64,000 bases of DNA from Rhipicephalus microplus (GCF_043290135.1 NC_134705.1:101062239-101126238), one strand, 5' to 3'; shown: positions 33,633 to 44,222, counted from the stretch's first letter. A program made the numbers and translations. Notes: generated by a model from the letters alone, not told the origin.

Positions 33633-36600
33633 AAATAGTGCTCAAAATTTAATTGCATATGTTGTTTTCATCCTCGCTGTATTCCGTGCTGTTTATGATG
33701 TAAAGAAAAAAAAAAGTAGCACGCTGAAGTGGTGCTGCTTTTGGGCAACAGTTGAAAATGGCGGGGTGCATGAATGCGGAATACCGCCGCTTACACTCAA
33801 ATCACTCTTGTGGTCACGTCCCACTGTTTGCAGCATGTGTTGCGTATACACAGCTGCATATTTCCTAGCTAGAAAAATTATTTGAGGTGTTTCACACCAT
33901 TTTTCATGTAACTATTCCACAATTGCACACACTGATCAGCAGGCTTTCAATTGCGCTGAAGGACACAGGTGCCATAAAACTCATAGTCGATTCTTTCAAG
34001 AAACCATATGTAAAGGCTGAAGCTTTATGCGTACATACACACACACATACCATATTGTTTTTTGTACTTTATGAAAGCTGTGAAGGTCTCATGTGCCTCC
34101 AAGCGTAACCTGTCTTATTTATTCTCCATCACCGCAAAAGTTTTGTGAGTTTCAAATAAAAGTACTTTGCGCATGGCCACTTTTGCGTAATTTTTTTGTG
34201 TAGGTGTTATTTGAGCAGCCTACAGTGTTTACTTTATAAGCCTGTATGTATATGTTGCATTATAAGGATGCAGAATGTGTGTAGCTCTACAATATAGATG
34301 AAGTGTAAAAATTAAGTGTGTCTATTGTAGTGTTCTTGCAACCAATTTTACCCCCGTATTCTAGAACGTCCCTCCACTCAACGCTTCACCTTCACTTGAG
34401 ATGGCTGATGGGAGCGCCATCTCTAAGCAGAGAAAATTGCTGCATGTCAGCAATAATCTGCTGTGATTCTCGAGTAGCGCAGCGTCGCTTTCAAACGAGC
34501 AGCGGCACAGTGCTCAACTCTGTCAAGTGAAGGGTGAAAGTCGAGTCGGGGAGCGTTTATGAATATGGGGGTTAGTTTTGTTGTCTTGTTAACCTGCCAT
34601 TAACACTGGATTGGTGCTACTTTGCTCTAGCTGTACAGTGCTCTCCAAGGCTCAAGGAGGCACCGCACGGGGAAGGCTCGGAGCAAACCATGCGTGAGTT
34701 TCCTTTCATTGTTACACTATGCACATATTAAGTGATAGACTTTAATGTATGCTATTTGTATTGTGCAAGTTTTTGGGGACATACAACTTCCAACACTTAT
34801 ATGTTCTGACGAAAATCACGCAAGAATGAGAGAAGCTTGTGCAAAAATTATGCAAGAGTGTAAGAAGCTTTTGCAGAAGTCTGTGAAATGAAGTTTTGAA
34901 ATTTTGTGGCAATGTGTCATTGTACAGTGGTCAACAGTCTTGCTCAGCATGCTTGACTGCAGGGCTCCCGGCTGCACAGGCGCATCTACGGAGTGCCTGA
35001 TGCATGATGGGCCAAATGTCAGCCTGCACATTGGTGCCTCTTATCCCCGTTTGTCTGTTACATCAGTGTCTCTTGTAAAGGGGATCAACTGTGCTACCTT
35101 TTTTTTTTTCCGAATGTAATGAGTTCTTTTTCCAGATTGTTCTTGTTTTAAGGTAGAGCCTCACATTTCTATGAAATACTGAAGATTCTATTTTTCCTTC
35201 TAGATGCTATGAAGTCACTCCTTGTGTTACAATAGAGTGAGCACTGTTATGAGAAAAGCTACTTTATGGAGTTAACTCACTCCATATTGACTTAACACAC
35301 AGAATTGGTGAAAACTACACTCCATTCCAGCTGCATTAGGAATAATATTCATTTGCATACTTCTGTTTCTTTTGTTTGTTTGTTGGCTGGAGGTTTGGAG
35401 TATAGGGTGGCCAGAGGGCACTGTGTAGTCTTTCTTCATCTTCCCAATTTTGTGAACATCAATTGATAGCCGTATGGGAAGCAGCCAGCATGCTGAAACA
35501 GCGGTGCAAGCATGCAAGATGTTCACTATTGCATGCAGTCAGTTGCTGTGAGCAACCTACTGCATACAATTAACTGCGAGTGGTGAACTAACGCTGCACT
35601 ATGTGTGCCTCCTGGAAAGCTGCAATGGTAAAGTGCCACAATCGTATAGTAACATGGATAACATCGCAATTCGTTTGTTGAATAATTTTGCAACAGAATC
35701 AATGGAGTTTTGGATAAATTTGTGTATCTGCCTGGTTCATCAAAGCTACAGAGTCAAATGCGGTATATACTCGCGTATTATGTGTACTTTTTTTGTCAAT
35801 CCGGTCATGTGCGAAGCTAGTAGGAATCGCTGGCCTAAAAGCTCAACTGGGAATATATGTTGCAGGCGCTGTCACAGCTGTCTCAAAGCGGATTGTCATT
35901 TGTTTGCTAAGCCTGTTCAAATGCCCCCATTTTCTTGAAGTTCTTCCGAACAGTGCTCACAAAAACCAGTTCTCACGACAGGGTTATACCAGAGAACATA
36001 AGTACTCTACAATAATTGTCGGGAACCCAACGTAAGTAAGATGCAGACAAGGAAGCGCGATGCCAACACAGTGCTGTGTACGTCGCCCTTCATGTGTGTG
36101 TGTGTGTCCATTCCTTGTCCCAGTCTTCTATTGCGTTGTGTTCCCTCCGATATCTAACCAACACACCCAAGCTTCTATGCTAAGTCTTATTCAACGCACT
36201 CTTCTGCTGGCTCCCATACTGAATATTGCATGTCGAAGAACTCCACGCTGATGTCCTTAGCGGTAGCACGGTTTCAGTTTTCTTCGGTAAGCTTTATAAC
36301 AGCAACCTGCCTCGTATATAATTATTGTAGCCTATCACAAGGAACGGTAAAAACGCAATGACCAAATGGCGAAACCGAAAAAAAAAAAAATGAGTGCGAA
36401 AACCTGCCTCATCTAGTTGATGTGACAGGTCCTTGCACGCGTTCAACATCTGTGCTGTGTCTCAGGAATACATTCTTGCCGTGGAAGAGGTGGGAAGATA
36501 GGAGGCAAACCTTTAGGCATTTCGGACTACACATAAACAGGTTTCAGTTTTCAAGTTCGATATTCTAGGGAAAGCATAAAAGTTCCTGGAAGAAGGGACC

Positions 36601-36915
36601 TTGCACTCAGTCCATTTTGTGTAAGACTGCACTCGCCTGCTCGACAAGAGATGTGCCTGACCAGAGCATCATGAAGTCAAATGTGTCTGTGTTTGTGCTG
36701 GCAAGGTGGCTCGGGCTGGTTGGGGAGGGCAAAGTATGCCAGCAAAAAGTTTCTTGTAGTAAAGCAGGCTGGCTAATCATACTGCTGAGCAAATTATGTG
36801 AGGATGCAAATTGTGCGAGTAAATATGGTATGTACTCTTGTATGTTTCAGCTCTATTGCTACGGATCCTGCGGATCCAACTTGGCATCCGGCAGTAACAA
36901 AGAGAGGTTCTGCAG
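33633..36915. other. No gene firmly recognised upstream of the DUF4806-like exons
   Basis: A possible small exon ends at a good donor, catgc|gtgagttt (GT at 34694-34695), after a tgctctag acceptor near 34635; its basic reading frame cannot be linked with certainty. Earlier exons of the gene at 36.9-40.8 kb should lie here or before it. Remaining sequence is AT-rich with (gt)n near 36094. Confidence 0.3.
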
Positions 36916-37077
36916 GAGGTGCGACAGCTGAAGCACAACGTACGGCTCTTGTCCGTGCCTCAGCACGCCAAGCCAGCACAGCGCCCCTCTGACCTTCCCC
37001 GGCTGCCTGCTGGTACAATTGGAGAAGTGGAGGCAGCAGAGGCAGCTGTGCAGAGTAAAGCTGTGGCTGCGGCTTTG
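36916..37077 (+). pseudogene. Exon 1 (of those visible) of the DUF4806-like gene
   Basis: It opens after ttctgcag (36908-36915) with GAG GTG CGA CAG, and ends ..gct ttg before gtgtat (donor GT at 37078-37079, phase 0). It encodes a coiled-coil-like EVRQLKHNVRLL and an acidic alanine-rich stretch that leads into the DUF4806 core. The acceptor has a poor pyrimidine tract, and the frame is closed by TAA at 36895-36897, so the true start of the exon is uncertain. Confidence 0.45.
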
Positions 37078-37273
37078 GTGTATATTACTTGGTTTTTAAT
37101 ATGCCTATGTAACATGCAGAAATTTAGTACTGCTTTAAGATACTGTGTTTCGGGAAACAAACTAGTCAGGTTATCTCATGAGCCACTGTACTACAGTCGA
37201 ATATGAATAATTCGTACTCAAAGAGGCCAGAAAATTTGTTCAAATTAAAAGAAGTTCAAAATAATGAAAGTTA

Positions 37274-38399
37274 CCGTAATTACTTGAATCTAACACGCAC
37301 CTTTTTTCCGGTTAAGAGAGTTCATAAATTGCATGTGCGTTAGAATTGAGTACGAAAAAAAAAATGAATATGGTCATTCTATTGCCATCGCCACTTACAA
37401 AATGGCCGCCCCCTACGTGCGTCGGCATGGCGCGTTGGTCATTTCTGCCTATGTGTTTTCCATGCGCGGCACTTCATACGTGTGCTGAGGAGTTCGTCAT
37501 CTTGTAGTACATTAGCATCGACGGCATGGTAGGGCCGACTCCAAAAACTCGACGAGTGCACCAAAATGCTGCTTCTAAAAGAAAAGTCGTCGCGTGTGCC
37601 GGAACGGACAGAAATCGGGCCGCATCGCGGTCATTCGGAGTTCCCGAAACGTGCGTGCGGGACTGGCGGAAACAACAGCAGAATATTGTCGACAGCAAAG
37701 ATTCACGCAAAGGCTTCAGTGGACCACAGCAGGGTTGGTTTCCACAAATTGAAGAGCTGCTCGGCGAGTATGTGATTAAGCAGTGAGCGGCACAGCGGCC
37801 CGTGACGACAGAACTGCTCCAAGTGCAGGCTATGCAGTTAGCCTTAGAAAAAGGGCTAATGCAGAGCCATTTTAAAGCGAGCAGGTGCCGGCTAACGAAC
37901 TTTATGAAGAGAAAAGGCTTTTCCCTCTGAAGGCGAACGGGCATATGCCGGAAGTTGCCAGAGGAGTACGAAGAAAAGCTTCAGAGTCTTCAGAGGTTCC
38001 TCCTAAACTTGCGGCACAACAACGGCTACCTGCTTGGGCAAATCGGGAATGCAGATCACACGCCTCTTTACTTTGACATGCCTGGCACCACAACCGTCTA
38101 GGAGAAGGGGGCGAAGCAAGTTTGTGTACTGACATCGGGCCACGGTAAAACTAGAGTGACAGCAATGCTCTGTTGCACGTCAGATAGGCATAAGCTTCCC
38201 CCGTACTTCATATTTAAACGGAAGACGCTCTCAAAAAGAGTCGTTTTCGCGAGTGGTGTGATCAAGCGGGCCAACGAGAAAAAAGGGTGCGCGTTGCAAC
38301 CGATGTCTTGTGTTTTTTTTTGTTTTTTCTGTTTTTTTTTTGTCGTGGAAATCGGCCGCGCGTTACAATCGAGGGCGCGGTAGAATAGAGTAAATACGG
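37274..38399 (+). mobile_element. Inner pogo-like element with transposase remnant
   Basis: TIRs of about 28 bp: ccgtaattacttgaatctaa at the left and the complement of tagaatagagtaaatacgg at the right. Target TA lies at 37272-37273 and 38400-38401. A subterminal copy of the TIR core (gcgttagaattgagtacg) lies at about 37339. Length 1126 bp, against about 2 kb expected for a full pogo element, so the 3' part of the transposase gene is gone. It is nested in the outer element. Confidence 0.75.
37526..38292 (+). pseudogene. Pogo/CENP-B-type transposase remnant
   Basis: From ATG 37526 one frame runs through three in-frame stops (TGA 37784, TGA near 37927, TAG near 38098) and is otherwise undisturbed. 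It has a psq-like helix-turn-helix (ASRSFGVPETCVRDWRKQQ), a second DNA-binding part (a Tc5-type HTH region, ending SRCRLTNFMKRKGFSL) and the start of the DDE_1 domain (GNADHTPLYFDMPG, then KQVCVLTSGHGKTRVTAMLC). The usual DET catalytic triplet reads D-H-T here. The C-terminal half with the remaining acidic residues is missing, and poly-T sequence follows KRANEKKG. Not functional. Confidence 0.8.
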
Positions 38400-38724
38400 T
38401 AAGCGAGCGGAGGGCTCACCATGCAGTGATGCATGTGCATGGAGAAGTTTTATTCACAAATTACAGGACATCCGTCAATAATTAAAGTAGTCAATACGTG
38501 TCTGTACACGTTGGCCTTGCAACGAGTCAATAAGTTTTGCGTGCAGTTTGCAAAGCATTTGTACTTCGGCTTCAGTATTCTCCTGGCAAAAGAAGTTGCG
38601 CGCGGCAATGTCCAGTGCTGACACTCTTCGAAGACAACTGTGTTTCCACTGTTACCATCTGCGCTGCAGCCGGAGCGTGGCCAGCACATGATGAGAATGG
38701 AGGAGCTTCTCAACCTGGAGAAAA

Positions 38725-39060
38725 GCAGATCGGCATTCGAGAGAGAAACACTCCGCGGCAGCTTTTTTTTTTTTTTTCTCTCTTCATGCGCGGTGTTGAA
38801 AGGAGAAGAGTCTCTACATAGCAGGAACGAAAAACGGGGAAGCGTGACACCGGCGCGTTGCAGATCGGCATGAGAGAGCCAACTCTCTGCGACAGCTTTT
38901 TTTCCCCTCTTTCTCTTCATGCGCAGTGTTAAGAGGAGAAGGGTCTCTACGTGGCAGGGACGGAAAAAGCCGAAGCGGGGCACAGGAATGTCGCAGATTG
39001 GCATTTGGCAAACATTCCACCGCAGTCTTTTCTTTCCTTTTCTTCATTTTCTTCTTCAAG
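38725..39060. repeat. Three tandem units of about 135 bp
   Basis: Units start with gcagatcggcat at about 38725 and 38860, and with gcagattggcat at 38994. Each contains a T run followed by ctcttcatgcgc (units 1 and 2) and a gaagagtctctac / gaagggtctctac word. They lie inside the outer pogo-type element and produce the spurious lysine-rich frames seen on the minus strand. Confidence 0.75.
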
Positions 39061-40125
39061 CACAGCGATGAGGTGTCTGAAGTGCCACCGCAGGATTGGG
39101 CGGGGTGCTGAGAGCATTTTCGGAGCGCGATATAGCTTTTATAGGACCACAGCGTCAGTTCGAATTAAGTGTGTTGGAATTAATGAGATTCGACTGTATT
39201 TACTATAGTCTGTGAAGTCCGAGTGAACTGTCCTAAGCTAGCAGACGATGTAGGCGGCATCGTGTGTTTGATGGGCAGTGACTAGCAATAGCCTGCTTAA
39301 AACAGACATTCAGTAATTTTGTTCATTTATCACCCTATTTCGTGTCCGCTGCGGCTCTCTCTACTTTGAGCTACAGTTCACCCTGCCTTGTGTTAGCCGA
39401 TTTCTTACTTTTTTAAAAATCTAACATGCCCCCAATTTCGCAGTGTGAAGAAAAATGCACCTTTGTTTATTGTGATGAGATTTCTATAGCGACATGCCTC
39501 TTTGTTGGCTATCACAGAAAAATATAAACAGCAAATGGTGCGACCATCTAGTGCGACCTTTATTTTTCTATCAGTTTCATCTATGACCAAGATTTGGTCG
39601 CTCTAAGGTTGCCTCTTAGTACGCCTTGATCATGTTCATTTATCTTGTTGTGCTCTGCTTAGAATGCATTGATTAGAAACATGTCCCAGCTTCTGTTTGA
39701 ATTCCGCATATTTTATCGTTTTTCACCTGTAGAAGCTACTCCTGGTCAACATTCAGGCAAAGACATTGTAACCTCGAAGAAACGTGTATTGGAATTTTAG
39801 CACTGTACAAAGTAACTATACTATTTCATAGCTAGAATCAATATTTATTAAGGGTTATAACAGTGTTGTATTTGATTTCATAACAGCGAAACTGCATATC
39901 AGAGAAGGACTCTGAAAGGTTCTCACACTGAGTGTGAGAGGGCTGATGTGGAAACCATTTTAGGTCAAGTGAGTTGAAGTTAGCGTAAAAAAACAATGAA
40001 ATGTTGTGATGCCCAAAAATTCAAGTTGTTGTTTTCAGTGTCCTCTTCTTGCAGATTTTTATCATGAAAACATTTCGATGTGCTGTTGCGTTTACCCCAT
40101 CTATGCTTCTTGCATTTTTTTACAG

Positions 40126-40278
40126 CGCAAGCACCTCCTGCAGATTGGGGGACGTGGCCTCCGAGAAATTGGTGTGAATGCCATGAAGGCTGTATTGGCA
40201 CATGACGTGCATGTGCTGTACAGCCTTCATGGCAGAAAAGGGCCTTTGTGAACCTGAGGCTCTGTAGATTAGTGACAG
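40126..40278 (+). pseudogene. Exon 2 of the DUF4806-like gene, frameshifted
   Basis: A strong acceptor (cttcttgcatttttttacag) precedes CGC AAG CAC at 40126. The frame gives the IGGRGLREIGVNAM core and LYSLHGRK. The conserved continuation RAFVNLRLCRLVT then lies one frame away, consistent with loss of one A from the run at 40235-40239. The exon ends at gacag|gttaga (GT 40279-40280), phase 1 in the restored frame. Confidence 0.55.
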
Positions 40279-40369
40279 GTTAGACTTGTTCATTTATGTG
40301 TGTACCCTTGTGTATTCTCTGTACTGCAGCGCGTCATGTGTACTATGGTATTTCTGTTCTTGTATGCAG

Positions 40370-40802
40370 ATGTCATCTGCCAAAAAGCAGGGTGCAACTA
40401 GGCGGAGGCCCTCATCTTTATTAAGAGGTGGCTGCCAGGGTCTGGTGATCGCTGTGGGGGCAGGAAGCGGCGCTTCAGAGAAGCATTTGTTGTGGAGCAG
40501 CCCGATGATCCCCACTCTCAGAGTGCAGATTATCGGCTGCTCGCGGCAGCTGGCTTCCTGCCCAGCCACAGCAGCCAGGGCCTTGACAGCACCACTGTCA
40601 CTGTGCCTAATTGAAGTTTTTGCGCACACACACAAGGACACAGAAGAAGGGAACACAAGGACCAGCGCTGGTCCTTGTGTTCCCTTCTTCTGTGTCCTTG
40701 TGTGTGTGCGCAAAAACTTCAATTATGCAGCAGTACCAACTAGCCCGTCTTTCCGTATTATTGCAGGTCACTGTGCCCCCAACGCAACCTGACCTGCAGT
40801 AG
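40370..40802 (+). pseudogene. Terminal exon of the DUF4806-like gene with an insertion
   Basis: It follows the acceptor ttctgttcttgtatgcag (ends 40369). In phase with exon 2 it reads VICQKAGCN, a TAG, then ALIFIKRWLPGSGDR, GGRKRRFREAFVVEQPDD and LLAAAGFLPSHSSQG up to VTVP. There the element at 40608-40766 interrupts it; the present frame stops a codon later at VPN. After the insertion the duplicated target (gtcactgtgcc) resumes the same frame, with PTQPDLQ and a TAG at 40800-40802. This continuity across the insertion is good evidence that the exon was coding. Confidence 0.6.
40608..40766 (+). mobile_element. Fold-back element: 118-bp perfect palindrome plus 41-bp tail
   Basis: Arms 40608-40666 and 40667-40725 are perfect 59-base reverse complements with no spacer, centred in ccagcgctgg. 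A 41-base unpaired tail follows (tgcagcagtaccaactagcc, ending ttgcag). The 11-bp direct repeat gtcactgtgcc flanks it at 40597-40607 and 40767-40777. The tail resembles that of the element at 63110-63467. It interrupts the terminal exon of the DUF4806-like gene. Confidence 0.9.
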
Positions 40803-40862
40803 AGCGGGCCTTTTTTAGTTGTGTATATATATTTTTCAATGTATACATTTTTTGTTGTACCA

Positions 40863-40868
40863 AATAAA
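40863..40868 (+). promoter_or_regulatory. Candidate polyadenylation signal
   Basis: aataaa, repeated at 40867-40872, lies about 60 bases after the TAG at 40800-40802 of the DUF4806-like gene, in sequence that turns AT-rich. It fits as the 3' end signal. Confidence 0.45.
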
Positions 40869-41344
40869 TAAAAAAAAACAAAGAATAAATAGTCTGCAGA
40901 CTGTCGGTGGTGCACTGTTCCGCTAGCTTATGCTGATTCGGAAGCACCATCACCATGTTTTAGTTACAAAAAAATGCTCTAAACTATGAATATTCTCGAT
41001 TACCATGTGGGGGACATATGTGGGGATTGCAAGTGGGGGACATACGCTTTCAACATTTACTTCCTAACGACTTTTTTCGATTTGCTGTACCAAATACCAG
41101 TACCAAATAAAGCACTCGCTATTGCAAAAGATAAATTGGTAAAAAAATAAACTACACTTCTAGTGTTAGCAAAGGGAATGAGGTATAAAAGATGAAATAG
41201 ATTGAGTAACTGCTTTCAGTTCTCAGCATTCAATTTTCTGTTGCCCCAAGTATACAGGGCTGCAAAGCTACAAGAGCGGTTCATCGAGGCATATTGTTTA
41301 AATCTTCCGGTAAGAAAAATTCCCTACTAATAATGGTTACATAA

Positions 41345-41748
41345 TGGCAAGCCAATCAGTAGCCAACATTCGTCGTGCAGGAAACATCGGTGTAATAACG
41401 GCATTTGATTGGCTGCAATGTGGCCCTGGATTGGTCCAATGTCGGTCGTACATCCGTAGCCAATATTCGTCGTGCAGCAAACATCGGCGTAAAACGGCAT
41501 GTGATTGGCTGACATATGGCCCAATGTTGGCCGAACATTGGCAGCTTTGTCGGCAATACGATGGGCCTTCGTCGGCCCAATGTTGGTTGCATACTGGCTA
41601 AAACATCGGCAAAACGTCGGCCCATCATTGGCTTGAACGTCGGCCCGACATTGGAAGAAGTTGCACTTCCGACGTCGGCCCGACGTTGGTGCCGATGTTA
41701 GCCGATGTTGGTCCAAGATTGGTCCAACGGCGGCGTGCTGCCTGGGTA
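41345..41748 (-). repeat. Minisatellite-type element, copy B
   Basis: Its right boundary is gtgctgcctgggta (41735-41748), the exact reverse complement of the terminus of copy A at 18483. Inside are imperfect units built from ggcccaatgttggc, aacatcggc and aacgtcggcccg words, and two units of about 115 bp (gccaacattcgtcgtgcag / gccaatattcgtcgtgcag at about 41359 and 41459). The left end is not sharply defined. Confidence 0.75.
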
Positions 41749-42659
41749 CTTTGGCATTGTCGTTTTTTTCACATCTCGGAAAGAATATGCACATTAACTC
41801 TGCATACAGTTCTACTAATTAGCAGTTCTTTTTTATGATGAGCTGCCAAGTTCTTGCTAGATGTAAAGCCAACACTTCACTGCACTGCTGGGATTTGGTG
41901 ATAATTCATTATGACGTAAACAAATGGAGTATTGCCGCTATATATTTACTTTGTTAAGAGACACTGTGGTGCAAATATTTCTCGGCTTCTTTATTTTCCC
42001 GCATGATGATCTACAACGTGAAGCTGGATGCTTATAATCAGCCCCGTAAGCAGCCATAAGCTTTTTGAATGAATTTCTTGAAGAAAAATCGATGAATTAA
42101 ACTACCCATCAATCGGCACGCTTCCTCTTGCCAGGCTGCTTTTACACATACATAAAAGTGCATTCACACCAGCAATAAATCAACAAATAAAGCATATGCG
42201 CCACAGTTGAATCATAAGCTTTACGCACTATGGACGCTGTCACTGCGAGACGATTTTGTAGCGTGCCATGCTATTGCTATTCGGCGTGAATACAACACGA
42301 GCAATCGGGCCGTAGCCTATCAATGCCGTCGAACACGTGTTGTACTATTTCGGGGCTTTCTTTAAGTTCATCATGTATAACATGCATGCCATACATTTGA
42401 ACCTGCATTTTACAGCTGGCCCTACGACGTATACACCTGTGCAAAAAGGCACCTGTCATTTTATAATCGGTTCTGGAAATCGTGAACCAGCGAATGTTTT
42501 TCAGCGTGTATATAATTATTGCGAAGTGGACCACATTGCATTGAAGAGACGCAGTCGTTTTAGTTATAATTAACGAGGTTACATAACATTTACTGAACGA
42601 ACACGTGCGAACAACGTTTTCAGTGCGTGTCGCACTTCTGAGATCGACTGTGAACTTAC
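41749..42659. other. No gene recognised
   Basis: AT-rich. Downstream exons of the minus-strand THAP gene would be expected here or further left, but none is clear. Confidence 0.35.
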
Positions 42660-42930
42660 CTTTTTACCAGGAAGGAACAAAGACAGCAGTACGTCGGATT
42701 TGAGGGAATGCCTCTTCACATCGCCGCACAAGCACGGAATTGCGTTCGTAGCCTTCCAGCATAAAGTGGCGACCACATACAATTAAATTTTGCCACCGAT
42801 TTGATACGGGCCATTCGATGCGCTGCAGCCACTGGGTGCGCCTACTGCCTTTCCCATGCGCACGGTGTCGTGTCTTCACTTGCCACAAATCAACGGACTT
42901 TCAGCGCACAATGAGGCAAGGGTGATTCAT
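42660..42930 (-). pseudogene. THAP-domain first exon, one Cys codon is TGA
   Basis: From ATG at 42930 the frame reads MNHPCLIVR, a TGA (42903-42901), then KSVDLWQVKTRHRAHG, RTQWLQRIEWP, NLIVCGRHFMLEGYE and AVFVPS. If the TGA stands for a former cysteine codon, spacing is C-x4-C-x41-C-x2-H, the C2CH zinc module of THAP domains, which bind DNA. The VC..HF, an internal Trp and the A-V-P-type ending also match. The exon ends at a canonical donor (aaaaag|gtaagt, GT at 42659-42658). THAP domains occur in host transcription factors and in P-element transposases, and I cannot tell which this was. The nonsense codon makes it a probable pseudogene. Confidence 0.6.
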
Positions 42931-43539
42931 GGTGTCACCAGAGTATAGGTGCTCTGTGGTGTCTCAACAACCGCGTGATGCCCACTCGTTACGCAGGCAC
43001 GTCAACATGAAGCATGTGGGATACATGCAGACAACGTTCACCGTGTGCCGTACGTCCCAAAGCTTAGTTGTAAAGTGCGATCGTCTTGTCTTTTGTTGTA
43101 AAAAAATTAAGCAAAATAAATTAAAAACTGTTTTACAAATTACGAACAACGTTTGTTCCCTATTTATTAGAGAAGAAATACCTGTGCTGTGTGTTCCACA
43201 GCCAATCAGATCAGCTGAAAACGATGACGTCGACAGGGCAGATCGTGTCACTTGGCGTGTTGGCGGCTGAAAACGCGTTTGGCCGAGTCACAGGGAAATG
43301 TAGGAATCTCGAGCGGTTCGCAGCTTTAAAGCTTTGTGATAAATTACACAGTTTACGCAGTGAGCTCAAATCAGTCTCTAAGTTACCCTTGGGACTTGAA
43401 CTACCGGCCCAATCTGTGAGTAAAAATTGCGAAAATCGTGTCAGGGTCCCTTTGAGATTACGCCCACTTCGCGAACATCACAGAATTTTCTACAAACTAC
43501 GTGGCTGCCTGCAAGCCATAACATGGGATTATGCGATGA
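42931..43539. other. No gene recognised
   Basis: No supported feature. The sequence becomes GC-richer toward 43500, where LTR-like sequence begins. Confidence 0.35.
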
Positions 43540-44202
43540 CATGCGTACAAACGCTGACACGCTGCGCCACCTGTCAGTTGATCGACGGTCGACGCTCTGC
43601 TCGGCGCTATCAGTGCCAGTGCGTATTGCTGTAATCTTACTTGTCGTGTACTGTCCACCAGTTCGGCTAAATAAACAGTTTCATTTGTAAAGGCGTCTCA
43701 TTGTGTTTCTTTTCTAGCTCCAGCTGGGAAATGAACACAATATGACTTCGGGATTTCGACCCTGCCTTGGCAGATTGAAAGACACTGGAGGACTTCACCA
43801 AGGACGGCCAGCGGAACCCTTTTTTTCATCTGCATCGGTCTCAGATTTGAACACCAACAAGAAAAAAACAATCATCATTGCACTGCACCGATGAGAACGA
43901 TGAAGGTAAATGTACATACATATACACACATACATACATACATACATACATACATACATACATACATACATACATACATACATACATACATACATACATA
44001 CATACATACATACATACATACATACATACATACATACTGCCACCTGGTGTTCTGTGCCAGTGAACAGTGGGTCAGTTCTGTGCCGGTGAACGAGGAAGAC
44101 GAAGACGAGCAACCCGTGCTAGCGGAGACGTCCTTCTTTGTCTCCGGGATTTTTGACAGTCGCGTCCCTTTGTACGTTCCTTCGAGCTCTTAGCGCGTGA
44201 CA
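43540..44202 (+). repeat. LTR-like remnant with CATA expansion
   Basis: It contains a polyadenylation-type word (ggctaaataaacagtttc, near 43667-43684) and ends ..ttagcgcgtgaca, two bases before a candidate primer site. That is the layout of R-U5 of an LTR. The microsatellite at 43913-44036 lies inside. The beginning is not identified. Confidence 0.5.
43913..44036. repeat. (CATA)n microsatellite
   Basis: About 30 nearly perfect copies of the 4-base unit. Confidence 0.98.
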
Positions 44203-44204
44203 AC

Positions 44205-44222
44205 TGGTGGAGGTGCTGGGGA
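44205..44222 (+). other. Candidate primer-binding site
   Basis: tggtggaggtgctgggga follows the LTR-like end tgaca. It starts with TGG as expected for tRNA priming. Primer tRNA not assigned. Confidence 0.55.

Larger units (their letters stand above)
37194..39196. mobile_element. Outer pogo/Tigger-type element (2.0 kb)
   Basis: The ends are cagtcgaat...(left) and ...attcgactg (right), about 20 bp of imperfect inverted repeat. TA dinucleotides flank it at 37192-37193 and 39197-39198. CAGT-type ends plus TA duplication are the signature of pogo/Tc1-mariner relatives. It lies in the first visible intron of the DUF4806-like gene and contains a second element (37274-38399) and a tandem array. I see no convincing transposase of its own, so it may be non-autonomous. 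Confidence 0.7.
36916..40802 (+). pseudogene. DUF4806-like host gene, three 3' exons, damaged
   Basis: Three exons join in compatible phases to read a C-terminal DUF4806-type region: EVRQLKHNVRLL and LPRLPAGTIGEVEAAEAAV, then the core RKHLLQIGGRGLREIGVNAM, then RAFVNLRLCRLVT, QKAGCN and IKRWLPGSGDR. DUF4806 proteins are found in many arthropods and their molecular role is unknown. Damage: one base is missing in an A run in exon 2 (near 40238), which otherwise ends early at TGA 40249. An in-frame TAG lies at 40399-40401 in exon 3, and a 159-bp fold-back element interrupts the last codons. The family call is from memory of the conserved pattern. Upstream exons are not found. Either this is a decaying paralogue or part of the damage is assembly error. 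Confidence 0.5.

Noticed and set aside
34630..34695. Upstream exon of the DUF4806-like gene
   Set aside because: Good acceptor and donor, but the reading frame cannot be tied to the domain; mentioned only as a possibility.
38450..39059. Long minus-strand frame with lysine-rich repeats
   Set aside because: Generated by the 135-bp tandem units and their T runs; no recognisable domain.
43795..44193. YVCMYVCM / THTYIHTY repeats as a possible repeat protein
   Set aside because: Pure (CATA)n microsatellite translation.
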